Positions 36,908 through 46,222 of a DNA stretch of 64,000 nt are shown here, in pieces. Made by a program: the position numbers and the translations under genes. The number at the start of each line of letters is the position of its first letter. Within the stretch, counting starts at the first letter, position 1. The DNA is from JBKECP01 sp047974765 (GTDB lineage Bacteria; Pseudomonadota; Gammaproteobacteria; Pseudomonadales; Halieaceae): assembly GCA_047974765.1 (NCBI GenBank), contig JBKECP010000006.1, positions 7,748 to 71,747 of the forward strand. Direction: 5' to 3'. Under the pieces are notes generated by a model that saw nothing but the letters and a program-made list of their open reading frames with translations, had not been told where the DNA came from and made no database searches.

Positions 36908-37747
36908 GTGCAGTATCTGGAACACTATATCGAGCCTTTACTGAGGCTTTGCACGCGTGCGGGTGAGGCCATTTGCTTCCATTATCACGCACCGGGCGGG
37001 ATACAAGTGGCTTCAAAACCCGATGACTCCCCTCTGACGCAGGCCGATCTTGAATCCCATGCCATCCTGCGCGACGGGCTGACGGCACTGGCTGATAATC
37101 TGCCGGTGTTATCAGAGGAGTCCAGCCCTGATCACAAGGCACGGCGGAAGAGCTGGTCGCGCTACTGGTTGGTGGACCCCCTCGACGGTACCAAGGAATT
37201 TGTTGCAGGTACTGGTGAATTCACAATCAATATTGCATTGATCGAGGCTCATCGCCCTGTGCTTGGACTGCTTTACCTGCCTTTGAAAAAACGTGCTTAT
37301 ATCGGTATTCCCGATTGTCTGGCCCGGCGCTTTGACCGTGATGGTAATGGCTGGCAAGCGCGGTCGATCAGTGCGCGTTCATGGGCTATAGGACAGCCGG
37401 TGGCGGTATTGGCCAGTAAGCGTCACGGTGGCAGGAAGCTGACTCATTGTCTGGACTGGCTGCGCAGCAATCTGGGACCGATCGAGCGCTTTAACAGTGG
37501 CAGTGCTCTCAAATTCTGTGATCTGGCTGAGGGACACGGTGATATTTATCCGCGCTTTGCGCCCTGTAGCGAATGGGATGTTGCGGCGGGTCAGGCTCTG
37601 CTGGAAGCCGCCGGAGGTGCAGTGCTGGGCACCGATGGCCTGGCACTGCGTTACAACCTGCGTGACTCGCTGCTCAGTCCCCATTTTCTGGCTATTGCCG
37701 ATTCTGCCCAGCCTGCGTGGCGCCGTTATCTGGAAACATTGAATTAA
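36908..37747 (+). CDS. cysQ: 3'(2'),5'-bisphosphate nucleotidase
   Basis: Removes 3'-phosphoadenosine 5'-phosphate formed in sulfate assimilation. The 279-residue product has the inositol-monophosphatase-fold metal motifs: EESS near residue 75, DPLDGTKEF (about 94-102) and WDVAAGQALL (about 221-230). The GTG start has GGGG about seven bases upstream. The gene is divergent from the yrfG-like gene. Confidence 0.92.
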   Translation: MQYLEHYIEPLLRLCTRAGEAICFHYHAPGGIQVASKPDDSPLTQADLESHAILRDGLTALADNLPVLSEESSPDHKARRKSWSRYWLVDPLDGTKEFVAGTGEFTINIALIEAHRPVLGLLYLPLKKRAYIGIPDCLARRFDRDGNGWQARSISARSWAIGQPVAVLASKRHGGRKLTHCLDWLRSNLGPIERFNSGSALKFCDLAEGHGDIYPRFAPCSEWDVAAGQALLEAAGGAVLGTDGLALRYNLRDSLLSPHFLAIADSAQPAWRRYLETLN

Positions 37748-37841
37748 GCAGCAACAGTACGGGGTTGCTTGTGTAATGCTTCGAGGAAGGTATAGAGTAT
37801 CCGACAGTGGCTGATAAGCTGTCAGTGGAGTCTCAACAACA

Positions 37842-38090
37842 ATGGATACACCTTCGGGAGATAATCCGGAAATCGAAAGCAAAGAGGCCGCCAACGAGGT
37901 GATGACACCGACTGTACGGCTGGAACAGATGGTCAATCGACATCGACTACTGGACGATAAAATTACTGAAATGCACAGCTTCCCTTTCCAGAATCATATT
38001 CTGATGCAGCGCCTGAAGAAGGAAAAACTTTACTTGAAGGACGCTATTGAGCGCCTGAAAGATGAGCTTATCCCCGATCTCAATGCGTAA
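37842..38090 (+). CDS. YdcH-family (DUF465) small protein
   Basis: 82 residues, mostly helical. The C-terminal half (RLEQMVNRHRLLDDKITEM, then LKKEKLYLKDAIERL) matches the DUF465/YdcH coiled-coil family; the first 25 residues are acidic and variable. Function unknown. Its stop nearly touches that of the convergent ogt gene. Confidence 0.75.
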   Translation: MDTPSGDNPEIESKEAANEVMTPTVRLEQMVNRHRLLDDKITEMHSFPFQNHILMQRLKKEKLYLKDAIERLKDELIPDLNA

Positions 38091-38091
38091 T

Positions 38092-38580
38092 TTAAAGTGC
38101 GCCTTCCAGCTCCAGTAACTGTTGCTTGATTGCCAGTCCACCGGCAAAGCCGGTGAGCGTACCGTTGCTGCCAATTACCCTGTGGCAGGGTACTACGATG
38201 GGAATGGGGTTGCGCCCGTTGGCGGCGCCTACCGCCCGCACGGCCTTTTCCCGGCCGATAGTACATGCAATATCCCGGTAAGTGCGCAGTTCCCCGTAGG
38301 GGATATGTGTCAGCGCCTGCCAGACGGACTGTTGAAAAGGTGTGCCTCCAGCAGCCAGTGGCAGTTCAAAGTGATGCCGCCGACCTGCAAAATATTCTTT
38401 TAGTTGGCTGGCGCTGTGCTTGAGTACAGTATTGTACACTGACACTCCGGCCAGGCTGGTATCGTGGGCATCGGGGAAGTGGATGCACAGTAGTGCCTGG
38501 TCATTGGCGATCAATTGCAGTGGGCCGACAGGGCTGTCGATAACCAGCGCAGTAACGGATGTGTTCACAGACTTCTCCAT
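38092..38580 (-). CDS. ogt: Methylated-DNA-protein-cysteine methyltransferase
   Basis: Repairs O6-alkylguanine by transfer to its own Cys. 162 residues; active site P-C132-H-R-V-I-G, with the recognition segment RAVGAANGRNP and a C-terminal G-x2-L-E motif (LLELEG). Its start overlaps the end of the upstream Ada-AlkA gene by 16 bp, so they form an alkylation-repair operon. Confidence 0.94.
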   Translation of the reverse strand: MEKSVNTSVTALVIDSPVGPLQLIANDQALLCIHFPDAHDTSLAGVSVYNTVLKHSASQLKEYFAGRRHHFELPLAAGGTPFQQSVWQALTHIPYGELRTYRDIACTIGREKAVRAVGAANGRNPIPIVVPCHRVIGSNGTLTGFAGGLAIKQQLLELEGAL

Positions 38581-40004
38581 AAAAGGTTGGCGGCGTAGGA
38601 TCGAAAGGGCTGCCAGTTGATGCTGGCTTGTTCCAGGGTTTGTCCCTGAGTTGATAAAGTTTGCCAGGCGCGTATCAAACCGAGGTCTTTGTGAGGAAAT
38701 ACATCGGGCGATCCCAGGCCGCGCAGGGCAACCATATTCAGTGTCCAGGGGCCAATGCCGGGGATGTCTGCCAGGGCCGCGAGCACATCATCGGGCTTTT
38801 TGGCCGCCAGCAAACGGCAGGTGGCACGCAGGCTTGTACGCCGCCGTGAGGGCATGGCAAAGTGTTCATCCGACAGCGCAGCTATGGCTGCCGGATCTGG
38901 AAAATCCGGGCTGTCAGTACAGGCTTTAGCCAGACGGGCACAGACGGTGCGTGCGGCCACAATGCTGACCTGTTGACCGACAATTGCCCGCACACAACTT
39001 TCCTGTACGGACCAGTTAGATGGTGAGCGTATACCGGGAAAACGTTGAACAAGTGGCTGCAATGCGGGCGTTTGTTCCAATATCATTCCGATAACGGCGG
39101 GGTTGGCATCGAGATCGAACATCCTGCGCACCCGGGCTACCAACGGCATTAACCGGGTTATTTGTGGCAAATCAAGAAGCAGTTGCAAGGCGTGTCGCTG
39201 TGGCAGATGTGTGACGGTAATTGAACCGACCTGGCCCTGCCAGTAAATCTGGCGCCGGTAATGGTTTTCGCTCACTTCTTCAATGTCTTCAATTGCATGG
39301 CGATGAAAAAAATCGATAACTCCTGCCCAGTCGTAAGGTGGGCGATACTGCAAAATCAGCACTGTGCCTGTGCCTGTGCCTGTGCCTGTGCTGTGCTGCT
39401 GGCGACGTAATGCCGAAGGTGGCTTGCCGTAGGCTGCGGCAATGGCGCTGTTAAAACGGCGCACGCTGCCATAACCGGCGGCAAAGGCAATATCGGTCAT
39501 GCCAAGGGAGGACTCTGCCAGCAGTTGGCGGGCAAATAGCAAACGCTGATGCTGGGCCATGGCAATAGGCGAAATACCCAGTTCCCGCTGAAAAAGTTTG
39601 CGCAGATAACGTGCGCCAAGCCCGAGCCGGTCAGCGAGCGTCTCGATACTGCCGTCATTGAGCGCGCCAGCATTAATCAACATTATGGCCCGTTGCAGGC
39701 TGGTTTCACTGCCTGCCCAGGCCGGGCTGCCAGGGGCCGCCTCGGGGCGGCAGCGAAGGCAGGGACGAAAACCTGCCTCGGCAGCCTGACTGGCATAGCG
39801 GAAGTAAATAACGTTTTTTTCAGCCGCAGCACGCGCCGGACAGATGGGGCGGCAATAGATGCCTGTGCTGCGTACACCGAGAAAGAATTCACCGTCAAAG
39901 CGCGGATCTCGTGACAGGCGCGCACGACGACAGATTTCCTGATCAGGCAGGCTGGCATTTCTTGTGATGAGGCCGGGGTCTGTCTGTGTGTTGTCGTTTG
40001 TCAT
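38565..40004 (-). CDS. Ada-type regulator fused to AlkA 3-methyladenine DNA glycosylase
   Basis: A 479-residue multidomain protein. Residues 30-90: Ada zinc domain with C51, C55, C82 and C85; in Ada the first Cys accepts methyl groups from phosphotriesters. Residues 100-200: AraC-type double HTH (GLGARYLRKLFQRELGISP, FAAGYGSVRRFNSAI). Residues 205-214 are a Thr-Gly dipeptide run. Then AlkA_N and the HhH-GPD glycosylase domain (IPGIGPWTLNMVALRG, catalytic Asp in HKDLGL). It thus senses methylation, activates transcription and excises alkylated bases. ogt follows with a 16-bp overlap. Confidence 0.9.
   Translation of the reverse strand: MTNDNTQTDPGLITRNASLPDQEICRRARLSRDPRFDGEFFLGVRSTGIYCRPICPARAAAEKNVIYFRYASQAAEAGFRPCLRCRPEAAPGSPAWAGSETSLQRAIMLINAGALNDGSIETLADRLGLGARYLRKLFQRELGISPIAMAQHQRLLFARQLLAESSLGMTDIAFAAGYGSVRRFNSAIAAAYGKPPSALRRQQHSTGTGTGTGTVLILQYRPPYDWAGVIDFFHRHAIEDIEEVSENHYRRQIYWQGQVGSITVTHLPQRHALQLLLDLPQITRLMPLVARVRRMFDLDANPAVIGMILEQTPALQPLVQRFPGIRSPSNWSVQESCVRAIVGQQVSIVAARTVCARLAKACTDSPDFPDPAAIAALSDEHFAMPSRRRTSLRATCRLLAAKKPDDVLAALADIPGIGPWTLNMVALRGLGSPDVFPHKDLGLIRAWQTLSTQGQTLEQASINWQPFRSYAANLLWRSL
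39360..39396 (+). repeat. Hexanucleotide microsatellite inside the Ada-AlkA gene
   Basis: About four tandem copies of TGTGCC, then two partial TGTGC units, encode the Thr-Gly run that links the AraC and AlkA parts. Changes in copy number would keep the frame and only alter linker length. Confidence 0.8.
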
Positions 40005-40054
40005 GTATTCACTGTAGTGCGCACAAATTTCGGATGCTGGCCAGAATCGGCCCT

Positions 40055-41629
40055 TTATTGTTCCTGCGCTACCGGGTTTTGTTCCAGTTGGGCGGCAGCG
40101 TGGGCGGCAAAGCCCGAACCCGCCTGTGTGTAGAGATTGAAGCTGGTAATGCCGTATTGATCGAGGTCTTGTGCCTCTTCGCTGAAGCGCACGACGGCCG
40201 CAATTTGCCCGCTATAACCAAGATCCTGAAGCAGTTGGGCAACCAGCTTGTTTTCTTCATGGTTGGTCAATGCCAGCATGATCAGTTTGACCTGTTCCAG
40301 ATTGACCCGATGCCAGAAATCAGGGTCGGAGGCATCTGCTGCCACCACGCGTCGTCCGGCCTGGCTGTGGCGCTCCAGTTTGAGGTCGTTGTCGTCAATA
40401 CCCAGTACCTGATCGACAAATTGTTCCTGAATGGCGTCGTAGGCGCCGGTGCCGATATTGCCCATACCCAGCACCAGTACGCGAGTATTTCGGGTATCGG
40501 GGTAGGTGGCACGCACAATGTCGGTTTCAAAGCGTTGCAGATGCCTGTGCCAGCGGCGATACAGGCCGTGAGACAGACGATTCAGGGGAGATGCGATTAA
40601 AAAACTGATGGCAATAGCCAGCGAAATGACCCCTGACCACTGCGCATCTATCCAGTGTGCCGTGGCGGCCACCGCCACGACAATCAGGCCGAATTCACTG
40701 TAGTTGGTCAGTGCCACCGAAGATAATAAAGCGGTGCGTGGTGTGGTGTGCAGGCGGGTCAGCAGCAGAAAGTACAAGGGCGGTTTTAGGAGTACCAGCA
40801 GGCCGAGCACGATGGCCAGTCCGATCATCTCCTGCCTGGGCCAGCCATCCAGACCAATCGACAGGAAGAAACAGACCAGAAACAGATCCTTGAATTGCAG
40901 TAGTGTTCGTGCCAGTTCCTTGGCTTTTTGGTGGCCTGCCAGCAGCACGCCAATCAACAATGCGCCCAGATCTCCCTTGATGCCGGTGGCCTCAAACAGG
41001 CCTGCTCCGCCGAGCGCCAGCGTCAGACCAAAAAGGGTAAACAGTTCACCGTGGCCACTGATGGTCAGCAGACGCAGAATAACCCGGCGTAGAGGCAACA
41101 GGGCCAGCAGCAACAGCGCTTCCGGGCCCGGGGTTTTGCCACTGGAAACACCGAGGAACAGTACAGCGGCCAAATCCTGAACAATCAGAATGCCAACAGC
41201 CAGCGATGCGTGCCGCGAGGCCATTTCGCCACGCTCCTGCATCACCTGGATCACAAATACTGTGCTGGAAAATGTCAATGCAAAGGCAATGACCACGCTG
41301 GTGCCGGGATTAATGTCGAGGCTGGGGACCAGCAGATTGGCCAGATAAAACAGAGCCAGAAAAAACAGTTGCATGAGAGCCATATGAGCCAGGGTTGTCC
41401 CCCAGATACGATGTTGCAGCAGATTCTTTGGCTGTAGCTTCAGGCCAATGGTGAATAACAGCAAGGTAATACCAATCTCTGAAAAGACATGCAGGATATC
41501 GCCGCCGCCAATATGCAACTCATGCAATACAAAGCCAGCTCCGAGATAACCGATCAGAGCCGGCAGGCCAACGGCGCGACTGGCCATGCCACAGGCCAAA
41601 GCAATAAGAATAATGACAGGATCGAGCAT
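40055..41629 (-). CDS. CPA2-family cation:proton antiporter with TrkA-N domain
   Basis: A 524-residue KefB/YbaL-type antiporter. Residues 1-370 form about 12 membrane helices with the family's FTIGLKL, FSSTVFVIQVMQERGE and NYSEFGLIV motifs. Residues 388-510 form a Rossmann RCK/TrkA-N domain (VLVLGMGNIGTGAYDAI) with acidic DASDPDFW nucleotide-sensing segment. Likely exports K+ or Na+ in exchange for protons under nucleotide control. Single gene; no KefF/G-type ancillary subunit nearby. Confidence 0.88.
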   Translation of the reverse strand: MLDPVIILIALACGMASRAVGLPALIGYLGAGFVLHELHIGGGDILHVFSEIGITLLLFTIGLKLQPKNLLQHRIWGTTLAHMALMQLFFLALFYLANLLVPSLDINPGTSVVIAFALTFSSTVFVIQVMQERGEMASRHASLAVGILIVQDLAAVLFLGVSSGKTPGPEALLLLALLPLRRVILRLLTISGHGELFTLFGLTLALGGAGLFEATGIKGDLGALLIGVLLAGHQKAKELARTLLQFKDLFLVCFFLSIGLDGWPRQEMIGLAIVLGLLVLLKPPLYFLLLTRLHTTPRTALLSSVALTNYSEFGLIVVAVAATAHWIDAQWSGVISLAIAISFLIASPLNRLSHGLYRRWHRHLQRFETDIVRATYPDTRNTRVLVLGMGNIGTGAYDAIQEQFVDQVLGIDDNDLKLERHSQAGRRVVAADASDPDFWHRVNLEQVKLIMLALTNHEENKLVAQLLQDLGYSGQIAAVVRFSEEAQDLDQYGITSFNLYTQAGSGFAAHAAAQLEQNPVAQEQ

Positions 41630-41751
41630 GATATTTTTTACTGCCTATCAGTAAAGCGCCGGTGGGGCCGACATCTGTTTGTGGGTGATTGCCGACGTTG
41701 TCGTTAATGCCCAGATCATGATGGGGTGTCTCTTTGCCTGCAATAGTATCT

Positions 41752-41965
41752 ATTATCCTGGATTCCGCAGTCGAGCGCTTGTTTTCTTCTTGAAAGCCGT
41801 ATGGATGCTGGGCTTCTGGTCTTTGATCGCACTCACCTTGCGGGTGAGTGTGCGCTACGCATCCACTGGTACTGCACCCGGCGCGTCAGGCAGCGTTGCT
41901 CCGCCTTGCCTGACACACCGATTACAGCACCATTGGGCACGTCCAACTGCAGATTCCAGGATTAT
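41752..41965. mobile_element. MITE-like element, copy B
   Basis: 214 bp with terminal inverted repeats of about 20 bp (ATTATCCTGGATTCCGCAGT left; ATAATCCTGGAATCTGCAGT read inward from the right, 17 of 20 equal). Non-coding and shared with 34290-34522. It fills the gap between the antiporter gene and the small membrane protein gene downstream of the liu operon. Confidence 0.8.
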
Positions 41966-41989
41966 GCGCCTGCTTGTGACAGGCCGGTA

Positions 41990-42349
41990 TCACTTGCCGC
42001 TCTGGTGCCGTTGCTTCCACAAAATATAGGTGCTGGCGGCGATGATACAGGCGTCTACAAACAGACGAAGCTGGTTGGTATTTGTCAGCCCGGTACCTGC
42101 TTGCAGCGTCAGCGCCAACATGCTGCCCGCCAGAGCAATGGCCAGAAAGAGGGCAAAACGGGACTGGCCGAAAAGGCCGACGCCAATCAATAGGTAAGCT
42201 GAACCGCATAGGGCGCCAAGCACGGTGTCGGCAGCCAGATTGCCCAACCACAGGCCCGCCACCTGGGCAAAACCGCTGGCGGTGGCCAGTACTGCGGTCA
42301 GCTGGCGCAGAAAGTGGATAGAGGGGCTTAGTGTGTTGGTCGTGCGCAT
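41990..42349 (-). CDS. Small membrane protein of unknown function
   Basis: 119 residues with about four hydrophobic segments (VLATASGFAQVAGLWLG, LCGSAYLLIGVGLFG, ALFLAIALAGSMLALTL and LFVDACIIAASTYILW). The start MRTTNTLSP lies 10 bp after the stop of the HMG-CoA lyase gene on the same strand. It is therefore a plausible last member of the liu operon; I know no leucine-pathway role for it. The open frame extends upstream into the lyase gene, which I regard as chance. Confidence 0.6.
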   Translation of the reverse strand: MRTTNTLSPSIHFLRQLTAVLATASGFAQVAGLWLGNLAADTVLGALCGSAYLLIGVGLFGQSRFALFLAIALAGSMLALTLQAGTGLTNTNQLRLFVDACIIAASTYILWKQRHQSGK

Positions 42350-42359
42350 AAAAAGCAGA

Positions 42360-43271
42360 TCAGTTGCTTTGTGTTTGCGCCAGCAGGGCGCGGGCAACCC
42401 GGGAGGCGGGCTGGCGTTGCAGAATACCCGATATACGCGCACTGGCCCGGATCAGTCCATTAAGGCTGAGGCCACTGTCAATGCCAAGACCATTGAGCAT
42501 GTAGACGACATCCTCGGTGGCGACATTGCCGCTGGCACCTTTGGCGTAGGGGCAGCCGCCAAGACCGGCAATGGCGGTGTCGATGGTGGTGATACCGTGC
42601 TGCAGGGCTACCAGAATATTGGCCAGCGCCTGGCCGTAGGTATCGTGGCAGTGAACGGCCAGCTGATCGGCAGGAATGGTTTGCAAGAGCTGCTCCAGCA
42701 GGCGCGCCATGCTCCCGGCGGTACCCGTGCCGATGGTGTCACCGAGAGACACCTCGCAACAGCCCATTGCCAGCAGAGCGGTGCTGACGTTGAGAACCTG
42801 TTCGGGTGCAATATCACCTTCGTAGGGGCAGCCCAATACGCAGGATACATAACCGCGCACCGGTATGCTGGCAGAGTGGGCAGCCTCCAGTAGCGGGCGA
42901 AAGCGCGCCAGGCTGTCGGCAATGCTGCAATTAATGTTCTTGCGGGAAAAACTCTCGGAGGCAGCTGCAAATACGGCTACTTCATCCACTTCTGCTGTCA
43001 GCGCCTGTTCAAACCCCTGCATATTGGGGGTTAATGCTGCATAGCGGGTGCCAGGTTTACGCCGGATGGCCTTGAACAGGGCTTTGGAATCGGCCATCTG
43101 CGGCACCCACCCGGGATTGACGAAGCTGCCCACCTCAATTATTGAATGACCAGCATCGGCCAGATCTTCCACCAGTCGGATCTTGTCGGCCAGCCTGAGG
43201 CTGGCCTTTTCATTTTGCAGCCCGTCGCGTGGGCCGACTTCAACCAGGGTGACTTTTGAGGGCAGGCTCAT
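42360..43271 (-). CDS. liuE: Hydroxymethylglutaryl-CoA lyase
   Basis: Cleaves HMG-CoA to acetyl-CoA and acetoacetate, the last step of leucine breakdown. 303 residues, TIM barrel of the DRE-TIM group: EVGPRDGLQNE near the start, catalytic-loop SLGDTIGTGT, metal His in HCHDTYGQ and the lyase signature GLGGCPYAKGASGN with the reactive Cys. Follows the biotin carboxylase subunit gene by 23 bp. Confidence 0.95.
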   Translation of the reverse strand: MSLPSKVTLVEVGPRDGLQNEKASLRLADKIRLVEDLADAGHSIIEVGSFVNPGWVPQMADSKALFKAIRRKPGTRYAALTPNMQGFEQALTAEVDEVAVFAAASESFSRKNINCSIADSLARFRPLLEAAHSASIPVRGYVSCVLGCPYEGDIAPEQVLNVSTALLAMGCCEVSLGDTIGTGTAGSMARLLEQLLQTIPADQLAVHCHDTYGQALANILVALQHGITTIDTAIAGLGGCPYAKGASGNVATEDVVYMLNGLGIDSGLSLNGLIRASARISGILQRQPASRVARALLAQTQSN

Positions 43272-43294
43272 GCCTATAACTTCTCCTGTGCACT

Positions 43295-45295
43295 TTAGTG
43301 TGCATTCTTTTGTGGAGTGAACTGTAGCAGCTCTGCACCACCATCCACCAGATCGCCGCTGCCAAAGTAAAAACTCTCAACTACTCCGGCAGCGGGTGCG
43401 CGAATGGTATGTTCCATTTTCATGGCTTCCATTATCAGCAGTGGCTGATTGGCCTGTACTTCACTGCCAACCTCAACCAGCAGGGTGACCACAGTGCCGT
43501 TCATCGGTGCCAACAGCCCCGCTATCGATGCGCTGTTATCAATTTCGCCAGTATCAGGTCTCACTTCACTGAAGTGTAATGCACCTGTGGGCAGATAAAG
43601 TGTATAGCCACTGCCGCTTGTTGCCAGTGTCGCCAGTTGTCGGTGGCCTGCCAGCTCAAAGCTCAGACTGTCACCGCTCAGCTCACCTTGTACGGTGCTG
43701 TCGATGCCGTTGACACGCATGCGATAGCACTCGCCCAGCCAGTGGGCACGAACCTGGATCAGCTGACCGCCGGTCTCAAGCAGCAGGTGCTGGACGTGGG
43801 CTTCGTTCAGTCGCCAGCCATTGTGGCTCTGCCAGGGTGAGAAGGGATCGAACCCGCCGGGGGCGGTGGCCTGCTGTTGCCGGTGCAGCAGCAGAGCCAG
43901 CGCCGCCACCGGCAAATCCTGTTGTATATCCTGCTGCCGCTGGTGGAAGATCAGTTCGCTGTAGCGTTCAATAAAGCTGGTATCCAGCTCTGCCCGCCGA
44001 AAGGGGGTGCAGGTGGCCAGATTGTAGAGAAAGTCGATATTGGTGGTAGTGCCGCCAATCCGGTAGTTGCGCAGAGCACCACTTAAACGCTGCAAGGCCC
44101 GTTCCCGGGATTCGTCCCAGACGATCAGTTTGGCGATCATCGGATCGTAGAACACGCTGATTTTATCGCCCTGGCGCACGCCGGTATCGATCCGGACGTG
44201 GGCCGATTCCTCTGGCGAGCGCAGGTAGGACAGGGTGCCGGTGGCGGGCAGGAAGTCCTTGTCTGGATCTTCGGCATAGATGCGCGCCTCAAAAGCGTGG
44301 CCGTCGATGCGAACCTCTTCCTGGGCCAGCGGCAGGGAACCGCCGCTGGCCACCAATAGTTGCCACTGAACCAGATCCTGACCGGTAATCATCTCGGTGA
44401 CGGGATGCTCCACCTGCAAGCGGGTGTTCATCTCCATAAAGTAGAAGCTGCCATCTTCATCGAGCAGAAACTCGACTGTACCCGCACCACTGTAGTTGAT
44501 AGCGCGGGCGGCGAGCACGGCGGTATCGCCCATTTGCCGACGCAGATTTTCACTTATGCCTGGAGCCGGTGCCTCCTCAATCACTTTCTGGTGGCGGCGC
44601 TGGACCGAGCAGTCCCGTTCGGCCAGGTAGATGCCGTGGCCGTGATTGTCACAGAACACCTGCACTTCCACATGGCGCGGTTTGGTCAGGTATTTTTCCA
44701 CCAGCATGCGCTCGTCATCAAAACTGGCGCTGGCCTCGCGTTTGGCCGCCGCCAGTGCCTTGTCGAATTCATCCGCGCTCCATACCTGCCGCATGCCCTT
44801 GCCGCCACCACCGGCGGTGGCCTTGAGCAGCACCGGATAGCCCATGTCGTCGGCGGCATGTTTAAGCCGCTCGGGGTTTTGGTCATCGCCGTGGTAGCCG
44901 GGCACCAGTGGCACACCGGCCTTTTCCATGATCCGCTTGGCCGCACTTTTGGAACCCATCGCCTCGATGGCGCTGACCGGCGGGCCGACAAAGACAATAC
45001 CCGCCTGTTCACAGGCGCGGGCAAAATCGGCGTTCTCTGATAAAAAGCCGTAGCCCGGGTGGATAGCCTGGGCCTGGGTGCGGAGGGCCACTTCGATAAT
45101 GCGCCCGGCCAGCAGGTAGGATTCGCGTGCTGGTGAGGGACCGATATGGACCGCTTCGCCAGCCAGTTCGACATGCAGAGCGTGTTTGTCGGCATCGGAA
45201 TAAAGAGCTACCGTGTCGATACCCAGCCGGTGGGCTGTGTCAATAATGCGGCAGGCGATCTCACCGCGGTTGGCTATAAGCAGTTTGCTGAACAT
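43295..45295 (-). CDS. liuD: Methylcrotonyl-CoA carboxylase biotin-containing alpha subunit
   Basis: 666 residues from MFSKLLIANRGEIACRI. The biotin-carboxylase domain has a glycine-rich ATP loop (LKATAGGGGKGM), EMNTRLQVEHPVTE and the catalytic region RDCSVQRRHQKVIEEAP. A central BT-like linker follows, then a C-terminal biotinyl domain with the biotin Lys in MEAMKMEH. Carboxylates biotin for the beta subunit (liuB). The frame open to 45340 adds 15 non-conserved residues. Biotin is loaded by BirA, encoded at 49816. Confidence 0.95.
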   Translation of the reverse strand: MFSKLLIANRGEIACRIIDTAHRLGIDTVALYSDADKHALHVELAGEAVHIGPSPARESYLLAGRIIEVALRTQAQAIHPGYGFLSENADFARACEQAGIVFVGPPVSAIEAMGSKSAAKRIMEKAGVPLVPGYHGDDQNPERLKHAADDMGYPVLLKATAGGGGKGMRQVWSADEFDKALAAAKREASASFDDERMLVEKYLTKPRHVEVQVFCDNHGHGIYLAERDCSVQRRHQKVIEEAPAPGISENLRRQMGDTAVLAARAINYSGAGTVEFLLDEDGSFYFMEMNTRLQVEHPVTEMITGQDLVQWQLLVASGGSLPLAQEEVRIDGHAFEARIYAEDPDKDFLPATGTLSYLRSPEESAHVRIDTGVRQGDKISVFYDPMIAKLIVWDESRERALQRLSGALRNYRIGGTTTNIDFLYNLATCTPFRRAELDTSFIERYSELIFHQRQQDIQQDLPVAALALLLHRQQQATAPGGFDPFSPWQSHNGWRLNEAHVQHLLLETGGQLIQVRAHWLGECYRMRVNGIDSTVQGELSGDSLSFELAGHRQLATLATSGSGYTLYLPTGALHFSEVRPDTGEIDNSASIAGLLAPMNGTVVTLLVEVGSEVQANQPLLIMEAMKMEHTIRAPAAGVVESFYFGSGDLVDGGAELLQFTPQKNAH

Positions 45296-45346
45296 GGTTT
45301 TATCCCCGGTTGTCAGCAGCGGCCCAACTTCAGGCGCCACTTTTGA

Positions 45347-46141
45347 TCAACTGTCCTTAATCCACTTTGGTTGACGTTTGTCGAGAAAGGCGCCCAGCCC
45401 CTCCTGACCCTCGGGTGATACGCGAATGGTGGCGATGCGCGCACAGGTTTCGTCGATCAGTGCATCCGTCAGCGGCTCATTGGCAACCACAGCGATCAGT
45501 TCCCTGACTGAGCGCACGGCGGCCGGGCTGTTGCCGAGAATGGCCGCCACCAGTGCCTTCACTGTGGTATCCAGCTCCGTCTCGGGCACCACTTCACTGA
45601 GCAGACCCAGGCGCAGTGCCTGGGCTGCACGGAAGCGTTCGGCGGTGACGAAATAGCGCCGCGCCGCCCGCTCGCCGATGGCACGAATGACGTAGGGGCT
45701 GATGGTGGACGGCACCAGGCCGATTTTAACTTCCGACAGGGCGAAACTGGCGTTTTCTGAGCCGACGGCCATGTCACAGCAGCTGATCAGGCCAACGGCG
45801 CCGCCAAAGGCTGCGCCCTGTACCCGGGCAATGGTTGGCTGGGGCAGTTCGTACAGGGTCTTGAGCATGCCCGCCAGCGCCTGGGCATCTTTGATGTTGT
45901 GTGCGTAGTCGTAGTTGGCCATGCGCTTCATCCAGGCGAGGTCGGCACCGGCGGAAAAGTTCCTGCCGGTCGAAGCCAGCACCACCACGCGCACATCCTC
46001 GCGTGTGGCCAGCTGATCGAAGGCGGTGCGCAGCTCGGCGATAATGGCATCATCGAAGGCGTTGTGTTTGTCGGGCCGGTTGAGAGTGACGGTGGCTACG
46101 CCTGCGCTGTCTACCGCGGTGCAAACTGTCTGTTGTTCCAT
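45347..46141 (-). CDS. liuC: Methylglutaconyl-CoA hydratase (enoyl-CoA hydratase family)
   Basis: Hydrates 3-methylglutaconyl-CoA to HMG-CoA. The 264 residues show the crotonase oxyanion-hole segments (NFSAGADLAWMKRM and GAAFGGAVGLISCCD) and the catalytic-Glu region (LSEVKIGLVPSTISPYV). Position between liuB and liuD fixes the substrate assignment by context. Confidence 0.93.
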   Translation of the reverse strand: MEQQTVCTAVDSAGVATVTLNRPDKHNAFDDAIIAELRTAFDQLATREDVRVVVLASTGRNFSAGADLAWMKRMANYDYAHNIKDAQALAGMLKTLYELPQPTIARVQGAAFGGAVGLISCCDMAVGSENASFALSEVKIGLVPSTISPYVIRAIGERAARRYFVTAERFRAAQALRLGLLSEVVPETELDTTVKALVAAILGNSPAAVRSVRELIAVVANEPLTDALIDETCARIATIRVSPEGQEGLGAFLDKRQPKWIKDS

Positions 46142-46163
46142 TGTTAAAGTATCCCCTTGTTAT

Positions 46164-46195
46164 TCTCGTTTCCACGCTCCCGCGTGGGAACGAGA
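46164..46195. repeat. GTTCCCACGC-type palindrome between liuC and liuB
   Basis: A 14-bp stem (TCTCGTTTCCACGC / GCGTGGGAACGAGA, one G-T pair) around a 4-nt loop. A sister copy lies at 49567-49590. REP-like intergenic palindrome, here inside an operon, where it could stabilise or separate mRNA segments. Confidence 0.75.
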
Positions 46196-46222
46196 GGCCA
46201 TGCGAGTACACGGCAGCCACTA

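Noticed and set aside
39986..40600. 204-codon frame opposite the antiporter gene
   Set aside because: Antisense shadow of the TrkA-N part of the antiporter.
44360..45040. 226-codon frame opposite liuD
   Set aside because: Antisense shadow of a clearly conserved carboxylase gene; caused by codon bias in GC-rich sequence.
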